From positions 1 through 18,336 of the forward strand of contig CALEJW010000143.1 of the NCBI GenBank assembly GCA_937898635.1: a stretch of DNA of 18,336 nt, given 5' to 3'. The stretch is from an uncultured Pseudomonadota bacterium (lineage in GTDB: Bacteria > Pseudomonadota > Gammaproteobacteria > Burkholderiales > Usitatibacteraceae). Position numbers and translations under genes: made by a program. The notes under the pieces were generated by a model. It saw only the letters and a program-made list of their open reading frames with translations, had not been told where the DNA came from and searched no databases. This document shows, in pieces, positions 1 through 8,400 of this stretch. Positions within the stretch are counted from its first letter, which is position 1. Each line of letters begins with the position of its first letter.

Positions 1-181
1 AATGAAGGCGGAAATGAAGGCCGAGGCCAAGATGGAAGAGAAGAAGGCCGACGCGAAGAAGATGGAGAAGAAGGCCGTCGCGAAGAAGACGGAGAAGAAG
101 GTCGAGGCCAAGATGGAAGAGAAGAAGGAAGAGGCCAAGCCCGCGGAAGCCCCGAAGAAGAAGAAGAAGGGCGGCTGCTAG
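1..181 (+). CDS. C-terminal end of a Lys/Glu/Ala-rich protein (5' partial)
   Basis: The reading frame is open from the left edge (codons in phase with base 2) to a TAG at 179-181, giving 59 visible residues. More than two thirds of them are Lys, Glu or Ala, arranged as charged heptad-like blocks such as AKMEEKKADAKK, so a long charged helix or coiled coil is likely. The end is a run of five lysines followed by GGC and the stop. An ATG occurs at base 2, but no ribosome binding site can be judged, so this is most likely the tail of a longer gene. The family cannot be named: low-complexity tails of this kind occur in histone H1-like DNA-binding proteins and in periplasmic or envelope proteins. 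The gene converges on mdh and shares its terminator region. Reading-frame confidence is good; function is unknown. Confidence 0.6.
   Translation, partial: MKAEMKAEAKMEEKKADAKKMEKKAVAKKTEKKVEAKMEEKKEEAKPAEAPKKKKKGGC
22..128 (+). repeat. Direct repeat inside the Lys/Glu-rich tail
   Basis: A 26-base sequence at 22-47 recurs exactly at 103-128, offset by 81 bases (27 codons). It encodes EAKMEEKK in the same frame both times. The in-frame spacing and near-repeats between the two copies suggest that the tail grew by duplication of short coding units. Confidence 0.75.
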
Positions 182-190
182 GCCCGATCC

Positions 191-214
191 GCCCGCGCGC
201 GGTCCGGCGCGGGC
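191..214. other. GC-only hairpin just after the plus-strand stop
   Basis: An 8-base arm at 191-198 (GCCCGCGC) pairs perfectly with 207-214, leaving an 8-base loop. It lies 9 bases after the stop of the plus-strand gene and just before the stronger hairpin at 221-264. There is no T tract, so alone it is not a convincing terminator; it may assist the next hairpin or protect the 3' end. Confidence 0.35.
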
Positions 215-220
215 CTTGCC

Positions 221-264
221 GGAAAGGAAACGGGGCGGCCCCTGGCCGCCCCGTTTCCCTTTCC
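221..264. terminator. Bidirectional intrinsic terminator between convergent genes
   Basis: The arms at 221-240 and 244-264 pair over about 20 bases with a single one-base bulge, around a three-base loop (CCT, 241-243). The core is GGGGCGGCC against GGCCGCCCC. It is flanked by an A-rich arm (GGAAAGGAAAC) and a complementary T-rich arm (GTTTCCCTTTCC), so on either strand a GC stem is followed by a T-rich stretch. It sits between the plus-strand gene ending at 181 and mdh ending at 297, as expected for a shared terminator. Confidence 0.8.
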
Positions 265-296
265 TGGAGCCGGCGGGCGCCCGGGCCCGCGGCGCC

Positions 297-1283
297 TCAG
301 CCGAGCAGGTGCTTCACGCCGGCGCGCTCCTCCTCCAGTTCCGCGAGCGTCTTGTCCATGCGCGCGCGCGAGAACTCGTCGATCTCGAGCCCCTTCACGA
401 TCTCGTACTTGCCGCCGGCCGTCGTGCACGGGAACCCGTACATCACGCCCTCGGGAATGCCGTAGGAGCCGTCGGAGGCCACGCCCATGGTCACCCACTT
501 GCCGCCGGAGCCGAGCAGCCAGTCGCGCACGTGGTCGATGGCGGCGTTGGCGGCCGACGCGGCGGACGAAAGGCCCCGGGCCTCGATGATCGCCGCACCC
601 CGCTTGCCCACCAGCGGGATGAAGGTGTCCTTGTACCAGGCCTCGTCGTTCACCAGCGCCTTCACCGGCTTGCCGCCGGCGGTGGCGAAGCGGTAGTCGG
701 GATACATGGTCGGGGAGTGGTTGCCCCAGACGACGAGCTTCTCGAACGACTCCACCGGCTGGCCGGTCTTCGCCGCGAGCTGCGAGGCGGCGCGGTTGTG
801 GTCCAGTCGCATCATCGAGGTGAAGCAGGCCGGCGCGAGGGACTTCGCGCTCTTCATGGCGATGTAGGCGTTGGTGTTGGCGGGGTTGCCGACCACGAGC
901 ACCTTCACGTTGCGCGAGGCCCCCTCGTCGAGCGCGCGGCCCTGCACCGTGAAGATGGCGCCGTTCGCCTCCAGGAGGTCCTTCCTCTCCATGCCCGGCC
1001 CGCGCGGGCGGGCGCCCACGAGGATCGCCACGTCGGCGTCCTTGAAGGCCAGCTTCGCGTCGGAGGCCGCCGTCATGCCCGCGAGGAGCGGGAAGGCGCA
1101 GTCGTCCAGTTCCATCATCACGCCCTTGAGGGCCTTCTGCGCCTTCTCGTCGGGGATCTCGAGCAGCTGCAGGATCACCGGCTGGTCCTTGCCGAGCATC
1201 TCGCCGCTCGCGATCCGGAACAGCAGGCTGTAGCCGATCTGGCCGGCGGCACCGGTGACGGCCACGCGCATGGGCTTCTTCAT
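297..1283 (-). CDS. mdh: Malate dehydrogenase (NAD-dependent)
   Basis: Catalyses the reversible oxidation of (S)-malate to oxaloacetate with NAD+ in the cytoplasmic TCA cycle. The 328-residue product matches the usual length of the cytosolic-type bacterial enzyme (about 327). The Rossmann nucleotide-binding loop GAAGQIGYS is at 11-19. The mobile substrate loop GARPRGPGMERKDLL is at 90-104, with substrate arginines R94 and R100. N107 and Q114 are the expected NAD contacts. VGNPANTNA is at 131-139 with N133, RLDHNRA at 159-165 contains the D161 relay and substrate R164, and GNHS at 187-190 contains the catalytic base H189. All key residues are present and the gene looks intact. The ATG at 1281-1283 is preceded by AGGAGA with a 5-base spacer; Met5 is a weaker alternative start. 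It lies downstream of the transporter gene on the same strand, separated by 162 bases that include a possible promoter. Confidence 0.97.
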   Translation of the reverse strand: MKKPMRVAVTGAAGQIGYSLLFRIASGEMLGKDQPVILQLLEIPDEKAQKALKGVMMELDDCAFPLLAGMTAASDAKLAFKDADVAILVGARPRGPGMERKDLLEANGAIFTVQGRALDEGASRNVKVLVVGNPANTNAYIAMKSAKSLAPACFTSMMRLDHNRAASQLAAKTGQPVESFEKLVVWGNHSPTMYPDYRFATAGGKPVKALVNDEAWYKDTFIPLVGKRGAAIIEARGLSSAASAANAAIDHVRDWLLGSGGKWVTMGVASDGSYGIPEGVMYGFPCTTAGGKYEIVKGLEIDEFSRARMDKTLAELEEERAGVKHLLG

Positions 1284-1288
1284 GGGGC

Positions 1289-1294
1289 TCTCCT
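1289..1294 (-). promoter_or_regulatory. Ribosome binding site of mdh
   Basis: On the minus strand AGGAGA lies 5 bases before the ATG at 1281-1283. This supports the first Met as the start rather than Met5. Confidence 0.75.
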
Positions 1295-1362
1295 AGGGGT
1301 CTTCTCGTTGGGAAATCGCGGCCTGCCGGCGACGGGCGGGCGGCTCGCGCCGCACTCCCGAA

Positions 1363-1368
1363 ATTATA
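1363..1368 (-). promoter_or_regulatory. Possible -10 element upstream of mdh
   Basis: On the minus strand the hexamer TATAAT is a perfect match to the sigma-70 -10 consensus in otherwise very GC-rich DNA. It lies about 80 bases before the mdh start codon and would give an untranslated leader of about 70 bases. No good -35 hexamer lies at the normal 16-18 base distance. A TTGACA on the same strand at 1409-1414 is 40 bases away, too far to pair with it. The rest of 1284-1445 shows no gene. Confidence 0.45.
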
Positions 1369-1445
1369 GCGAAGTGCACCATCGCGGCGGCCGCCGCCCT
1401 TTGAGCCATGTCAATAGGTCGATGGTCCCACCCGCCCCGGCGGGG

Positions 1446-2375
1446 CTAGGAGGCCCGGGGCGGCGGCTTCGCTGCCGAGATGGCCATCACGCCCGCGAGC
1501 ACGAGCGCGGCGCCCGCGAGCTGGACCAGGGTGATCGGCTCGCCGAGGAAGGCGAAGCCGAGGAAGATCGTGGCCACCGGGCCCACCGTTCCCACCATGG
1601 AGGCGTGGCTCGAGCCGATGAGGCGGATGCCCACCGACATGAGGACCACCGGCAGCACGGTGGACAGGACGGCCATGAGGAGCGTGAGCCCGTAGACGGG
1701 CGCCGGCTGCGTCCACAGGAGGGAGGCCTCGCGAACCACGAGGAAGTGCGCCACCACGGCCGCGCAGGAGACGATCCCCGCGAGGCTCGCGAACTGGACG
1801 CTGCCGAGCTTTCGCACCATGCGCTCGTTGCCCACGAGGTAGACCGCGTAGGCGAGCGCCGAGAGCGCCACCCAGAAGGCCCCCAGCAGGACGTTGTCCT
1901 GCTGCACCGAGAGGTCGTTCACGAACACGAGCGCGATGCCCGTGTAGGAGAGCGCGAGCGCGGCCACGTCGCGGCCGACGATCACGCGGCCCAGGAACGC
2001 CGCCGAGATGAGGACCACGAAGGTCGGGTAGAGGAAGAGCACGAGGCGCTCGAGCGCGGCGGTGATGTACTGCAGGCCGAGGAAGTCGAAGAGGCTCGCG
2101 AGGTAGTAGCCGACGATCCCGAGGAAGGCGACGGCGCGCCAGTCGCCGCGCGAGAGCCTCGGCGAGCGCCCTCCCCGGCTCGCCCACCAGGCCACCGCGA
2201 GGAAGAGCGGTGCCGAGAAGATCATGCGCAGCGCGAGGAGCGTCACCGCGTCCACGCCGTGGCGGTAGGCGAGCTTGATGAGGATGGCCTTGGCCGAGAA
2301 GGCCACGGCGGAGAAGGCGACGAGTGCCACGCCCAGGAACCGCGGCCCCTGCGGCGGATGCGTCGCGGTGCTCAC
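1446..2375 (-). CDS. EamA/DMT-superfamily membrane transporter
   Basis: A 309-residue inner-membrane protein with about ten hydrophobic helices (roughly 13-35, 42-64, 80-100, 105-128, 137-153, 162-182, 192-213, 227-249, 258-278 and 282-300). These form two EamA halves, about 14-152 and 163-300. The second half ends in the family's typical FLGEPITLVQLAGA stretch (276-289), and the first has the matching LERLVLFLYP segment (108-117). Family members export or exchange amino acids, nucleosides or other metabolites; the substrate cannot be told from sequence. The start is GTG at 2373-2375, the first start codon after an in-frame TAG at 2385-2387. No clear ribosome binding site precedes it, so it may depend on ribosomes ending at the giant gene's stop 32 bases upstream. 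No terminator is seen in that gap, so co-transcription is possible, although the function looks unrelated. Confidence 0.88.
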   Translation of the reverse strand: MSTATHPPQGPRFLGVALVAFSAVAFSAKAILIKLAYRHGVDAVTLLALRMIFSAPLFLAVAWWASRGGRSPRLSRGDWRAVAFLGIVGYYLASLFDFLGLQYITAALERLVLFLYPTFVVLISAAFLGRVIVGRDVAALALSYTGIALVFVNDLSVQQDNVLLGAFWVALSALAYAVYLVGNERMVRKLGSVQFASLAGIVSCAAVVAHFLVVREASLLWTQPAPVYGLTLLMAVLSTVLPVVLMSVGIRLIGSSHASMVGTVGPVATIFLGFAFLGEPITLVQLAGAALVLAGVMAISAAKPPPRAS

Positions 2376-2407
2376 GCCACGATTCTACGGCCCGGCGAGC
2401 GCGCCGC

Positions 2408-5400
2408 TCAATTGCTCACGCGCACCTGGTAGCTCACCGAGCCGCTCGCCGAGGGCTGGAGCGTCCCCGTGAGCGTCCACACCACCGAGCCGGTGCCGTT
2501 CACCGCCGGCTGCGCGCTCACGACGCAAGCGGTGAGGTTCGCCGGCAGTCCGCCGCAGGCCGCCGACAGGTAGACGGTGAAGGCGGGCGTGGCGTCGGTC
2601 ACGACGATGGCGGAGACCGGCCCTGCGCCCGTGTTGGTGTAGGTGATGGTGTACTCGAGGACGTCGTCGGGCCGCGCGGTGCCGGTCGTGCCCGCCACGC
2701 CGCCCTGCGTGACGTTGCGCACGGTCTTCGCGAGCGTGAGGCCGGCGCCGCCCACCGTGGTCGTGTCGGTGCGCGAGAGGACCTGCGAGCCGTTGAAGGT
2801 CGCCGACACCGTGATCACGTTCTGCGCGTTGTAGGGCGCCGCGCCGGGGATCGAGTCGCGCACGACGATGCACACCGCGTCGCCCGGGTTGACGGCGATC
2901 GCGCCCGCGAGCGGCGCGGCGCCCTCGGCCCCGTCGAGCGTCCCGTTGCAGTCGGCGTCGCGGTAGATCGCCTGCGACCAGCCCGGCACCGCCGGCGTGG
3001 CCACCGCGGAGGTCGAGAAGGCCACGCTGCCCGCGAGCCCCGCGTTGAAGGTGTGCGGGTAGAAGAGCGCGGTGCCCGGCGCGCCCGATTGCGCGCCGTC
3101 CGGCGCGAAGGCGTTGGCCGCGGCGGCCACCACGATCGTGTTGTCCGAGGCCGTGTTGTTGCCGTTCGCCGCCGCGGGCTCGCCGCCGCCGCTCACCGTG
3201 GCGATGTTGAGGACCGAGGGCACGGCCGTGGCCGCCACCGAGACCGTGAGGGTGATCGCGGGCGCCGAGGTGCCCGCCGCGATCGCGGCCGCCGTCGTGC
3301 AGGTGACCGTCTGGCCCGCGGCCCCGCAGCTCCAGCCCGTGCCGGTGCCGCTCACGAAGCCGAGCCCGGCCGGCAGCGTGTCCACGACCGTGATGACGCC
3401 GGTGGTCGAGAGCGATCCCGCGCCGTTGCTCGCCACGAGCGTGTAGGTGCCGTTGGTCCCGACCGTGAAGTTGCCGGCGTGGGACTTCACGAGCGTGAGG
3501 TCCGGGGCGAGCACCGCGGTGTCGGCGCTGGCGCTGTTGTTGCCGGGCGCGGGGTCGAGCACGCCCGCCGGCGCGGCCACGCTCGCCGTGTTGCTGATCG
3601 TCGCGAGGCCCGTGGCCGTCCCGGTGATGGTGAAGGTGACCGAGGCGCCCGCCGGCAGGGTGGTGATCGTGCTGGTGACCGCGTTGCCCGCCACGTTCAC
3701 CGCGCCGCAGGCCGCGCCGCCCGTCGCCGCGCCGCACACGGCACCCACGCCCGCTACCGCGCCCGGCACGTTGTCGGAGAACTGGGCGCCGTCCGCGGCG
3801 TCCGGCCCGTTGTTCGTGACGCTGATGGTGTAGGCGAGCGCCTGCCCGCTGCCCACGCTCGCCGGGGCGTTCTTCGTGATCGCGAGGTCGGCCACCGGAT
3901 CGACGCTGAGGTTCGCGCTCGCCGCCGCCGCATTGAAGCCGCCCGTGGTGGTGAGCGCGCCCGCGGGGATCGTGTTCGTGTAGAGCCCCTGCGTGGCCGC
4001 CGTCACGTCGACCTGGAAGGTGCAGGAGCCGTTGGCGGCGATGTCCCCGCCCGTGAGCGTGACGCTCCCGGCATTGAAGCTCACCACGCCGCCCGGCAGG
4101 CAGGTGGTGGAGGTCGCCGGCGTGCCGGCCGTCGTCACGCCCGCCGGGTAGGTGTCGGTGACGGAGGTGACCGTGATCGGCGACGGGTTCGGGTTGCCGA
4201 TCGTCACCCGCAGCGTCGTGACGCCGCCCGAGAGGATCGAGGCCGGGAGGAACTGCTTCGAGATCGTCGGCGGCAGGGGCTGGACGACGAGGTTCGCGAC
4301 GTTGGAGGCGGGGCCCGTCGCGGCCTGGGCGCTCGCGAGGCCGCTCGACTGGTTCGGGTGCGTGCCGATCACGTTGCCCAGGACCACGACCGCTACCGTG
4401 CACGAGCCGTTGGCGGGAACCGTGAGCCCGGTGAAGGAAAGCGCCGTCTGCCCGGCCGTGAGCGCGTTGCCGGAAGCGCCCGCGCAGGTGCCGCCCGCGA
4501 AGCCGTTGGCGTTCACCTGCATGTTCGCGAGCGTGTCGGTGAAGGACGCGCCCGTGAGCGGGATGCCGTTCCCGTTGGCGAGGGTGAAGGTGATCGTGGA
4601 GGTCGCGTTGACGACGATGGCCGCCGGCGCGAAGGCCTTGGCGATCGTCGGCACGGCCGCGGTCACCGTGAGGCTCGCGCTGTTCGAGGGCGCGCCCGTG
4701 GCCGCCTCCGTGCTCGCCACGCCGGAAGCCTGGTTGGGGTGCGTGCCGGGAAGGTCGCTCGAGACCACGACCGTCACCGTGCAGCTCGCGGAGGCCGGGA
4801 TGGTGAGCCCGGTGAGGGAGAGCGCCGTCTGCCCGGCGGTGAGGAAGTTGCCGCCCGCGCCCGCGCAGGTGCCGCCCGCGAAGCCGTTGGCGTTCACCTG
4901 CATGTTCGCGAGGGTGTCGGTGAAGTTGGCCGAGGTGAGCGGCACGCCGAGCGAGTTGGCGATCGTGAAGGTGATCGTCGAGGTCGCGTCGGCGACGATG
5001 GAGGCCGGCGCGAAGGCCTTGGCGATCGTCGGCGCGACCGCCGTGACCGTGAGGGTGGCGGTGTTGGAGACCGCGCTCGCCGGCGCCTGGGCGCTGGTGA
5101 GCGCCGTCGTCGCGTTGTCGTGGGCGCCGGGGATGCTGCTCGTCACGACGACCGTGACCGTGCAGGAGCCGTTGGCCGGCACCGTGAGCCCGGTGAAGGC
5201 GAGCGCGGTCGCGCCCGCGCCGAAGACGTTCCCCGCCGCGCCCGCGCAGGTGCCGCCCGCGGGACCCGCCGCGCTCACCGACATGCCGGCGAGGGTGTCG
5301 GAGAAGGCGCCCGAAGTCAGCGGCACGCCCAGGGTGTTCGCGAGCGTGAAGGTAATCGTGGAAGTGGCGCCCGCGGCGATGGTCGCAGGCGCGAAGGCCT

Positions 5401-8400
5401 TGGCGATCGTCGGCGCGACGGCATTGACCGTGAGGGTCGCGGTATTGGAGCCCGCGCCCGCGGGCGCCTGCGTGCTGGTGATGCCGGAGGCGGTGTTGTC
5501 GTGGGCGCCCGGGACGTCGCTCGTCACCACGACCGCTACGGTGCACGAGCCGTTGGCCGGGATCGTGAGGTTGGAGAGCGTGAGCGCCGCCTGCCCCGCC
5601 GTGAGCGCGTTGCCCGCCGCGCCCGTGCAGGTGCCGCCGGCCGGCCCGGCCGCCGCGACCGCCATGCCGGAGAGCGCGTCCGTGAAGCCCGCCGCGGTGA
5701 GCGCGATGCCGTTCGTGTTGGCGAGCGTGAAGGTGATCGTGGAGGTGCCGTCGGCGTTGATGGTCGCCGGCGCGAAGGCCTTGGCGATGGCCGGCGTCGC
5801 GGCGGTGACCGTGAGCGTGGCGATGTTCGAGACCGCGCCGGTGGGCGCCTGCACCGACGAAACGCCGGAAGTCTGGTTGTCGTGGGCGCCGGGAATGTCG
5901 CTCGTGACGGTCAAGGTGATCGTGCAGCTTGCGCCGCCGGCGAGCGTGGGCACCGTGAGGTCCAGCGCCGCGGCTCCCGCGACGAGGGCCGGCGTGCTCA
6001 CGGTGCCGGCGCAGGTGCCGCCGATCGTCGCGGAGGAAATCGCCATCCCCGAAAGCGCGTCCGTGAAGCGCAGGTTCGTGAGCGCCCCGGGGTTCGGGTT
6101 GGCGAGCGTGAAGGTGATCGTGGAGGTCGCATCCGCCGCGATCGTCGCCGGCGCGAACGCCTTGGCGATCGTCGCGGAGGCCGTCACGACGAGGTTCGCG
6201 CTCGCCGGGGCGGTGTTCGACGCGGCATTGGCGCTCGTAACCGCGCCCGCGGCGAGGGTGTTCGTGTAGGTCCCGGGCGTGGCCGCGGTCACGTTCACGG
6301 TGATCGCGCAGCTCGCGCCCGCGGGGATCGTCCCGCCGGAGAGCGCGATGCCCGCGTCGCCGGTACCCAGGCCGCCGCCGCCGCTGTCGGCGAGCGCGCC
6401 GCCGCAGGTGTTCGCGACGACCGCGTCGGCGAGCGTCATCGCGCCGGGCGAAGCCGGGAAGACGTCGGTGAAGGCGACACCCGTGATCGGGACCGCGTTC
6501 GCGTTGGTGAGCGTGATCGTGAGGGTCGTCGCGGCCCCGGGGACGATCGAGGCGGCGCCGAAGGCCTTCGCGACCCCGGGCCGCTCGAGGACGGTGAGCG
6601 TCTGGTTCGTCACGCCGTTGATCATTCCCGCCACCGCGCTCATCTGCGCGGCGCCGTTCACGTAGGCCCCGGCCGCGGCGCTCGCGACGTTCAGCGCGAT
6701 CGTGCAGCTCGAGGGACCGGCCGCCGCGCCGACGCCCGTGCCGCCCACGGAAAAGACACCGCCGCCCGGCGTCGCGGTGATCGTCGGCGTGCCGCCGCAG
6801 CCGTTCGCCACGCCCGCGGGCGTGCCGACGACGAGGCCGGCCGGGAGCGTGTCGGTGAAGGCGAGGCCGGAGCGTGCCGGCGACCCCGCGGGGTTGGCGA
6901 TCGTGAAGGTGAGCACGGCGTTCTGCCCGGTGCCCACGGAGCCGGGGCTGAAGGCCTTGGTGAGCGCCGGCAGCGGCAGGACCGTGAGGTTGGCGTTGAC
7001 GCCCGCCGTGGTTACGCCGGCCTGGCCGCTGATGTTGCCCGCGTCCGTGTTGGCGTGGACGCCGGAGACCGCCGAGGTCACGTTCACGGAGATCGTGCAC
7101 GAGGCCTGTCCCGCGCCCATCGTGGCCCCCGCCACCGTGATCGTTCCCGAGCCGCCGGCCGCGGTGACGGCGCCCGTGCCGCTGGGGCAGCTGGACGCCA
7201 CGGCGGGCGTGGCCGCCACCAGAACGCCCGCGGGAAGCGTGTCGGTGAAGCCGATGCCCGACTGAGCCGGGTTCGTGCCCGTGTTCGCGAGGGTGAACGT
7301 GAGGGTGGAGACGCCGCCCTCGTCGATCGTCGACGGCGAGAACGCCTTCGTGAGCGCCGGCGCGATGCCGTTCACCACGAGGCACTGGTCGGTGACCGCG
7401 TTCAGCACGTTGGCGACGCCGCTCATCGCGCCCGCCCCGTTGGTGAAGGCGGCCGCCGGGCAGCCCGGGTTCACCTGCGCGGCGGCGTTGGTGAGACCGG
7501 CCACGGCGACCGTGCACGAGGCGGTCCCGCCGGCCATCGCCACGCCCGCGACGGTGAGCGCCCGGGTCCCCGCCACGTACGACGCGGTCGCGGGCCCCGA
7601 GCATCCCGCGGAGTAGTTGACCGCCGGCGTCGCGCTGCCGAAGGCGAGCCCGGTGGGCAGCGTGTCGGTGAAGCCGATGCCGCCGTGGGCCGGGTTGCCG
7701 GGGATGTTCGTGATGGTGAAGACGAGCGAGGTCGTGCCGCCGTCGTTGATCGCCGCGGCGGCGAAGGCCTTCGTGAGCGCCGGCTGCCCGACGACGAGGC
7801 TTGCGGAGGCCGTGCCGTTGGCGAGGGCGATCGGCCCCGCCGAAGTGATCGCCGCACTCGTGTTGTTGTAGAGGCCCGCGGAAGGCGCGGTGATGTTCAC
7901 CGTCGCCGTGCAGGTGCCCCCCGCGGCGACGCTCCCGCCGCTGAAGCTGACCGACGCGGCACCGGCCGTGGGCGCGAAGACGGGCGATCCGCAGCCCGCG
8001 GTGCTCGCCCCGGGCGCCGCCGCGACCACCATCGCGCCCGGCGAGGCCGGGAAGGCGTCGCTGAAGGCGACGCCGGTGAGCGCCGTCGTGGCGTTCGGGT
8101 TCTGGATCGTGAAGGTGAGCGTCGTCACCTGCCCGGCGCCGATGGGCCCGCCGAAGGCCTTGGCGATCGTGGGCGGGGCGAGGAAGGTGACGGAGGCGCT
8201 GGTGGCGGCGGCCACGGTGCCCGCGTTGGTCGTCGTGATGGTGCCCGCGCCGATCGTGTTGGTGTACGCGCCGGCGATCGCCGCGGTCACGTTCGCGGTG
8301 ATCGCGCAGGAGCCGTTGCCTGGGATCGTCCCGCCGGCGAGGCGAAGGCCCGCCGCGCCCGCCGCGATCGCCGCGCCGAGGTCGTCGGTGAGCGTGCCGC

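Larger units (their letters stand above)
3890..6175 (-). repeat. Block of six repeats with an exact 381-base period
   Basis: Units 19-24 (residues 3030-3791) occupy 5795-6175, 5414-5794, 5033-5413, 4652-5032, 4271-4651 and 3890-4270, each exactly 127 codons. Units 19-23 share near-identical motifs, including AKAFAP, TSTITFT and SCTV. The rest of the array varies between 125 and 141 codons per unit. The uniformity indicates the youngest part of the array. Confidence 0.88.

Noticed and set aside
1434..1446. Small palindrome GCCCCGGCGGGGC at the transporter's stop codon as a terminator
   Set aside because: The stem is only five base pairs, overlaps the stop codon and lacks a T tract.
216..2432. 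Long plus-strand frame across mdh and the transporter
   Set aside because: It is antisense to two clearly recognised genes and is rich in Arg, His and Gly with no domain.
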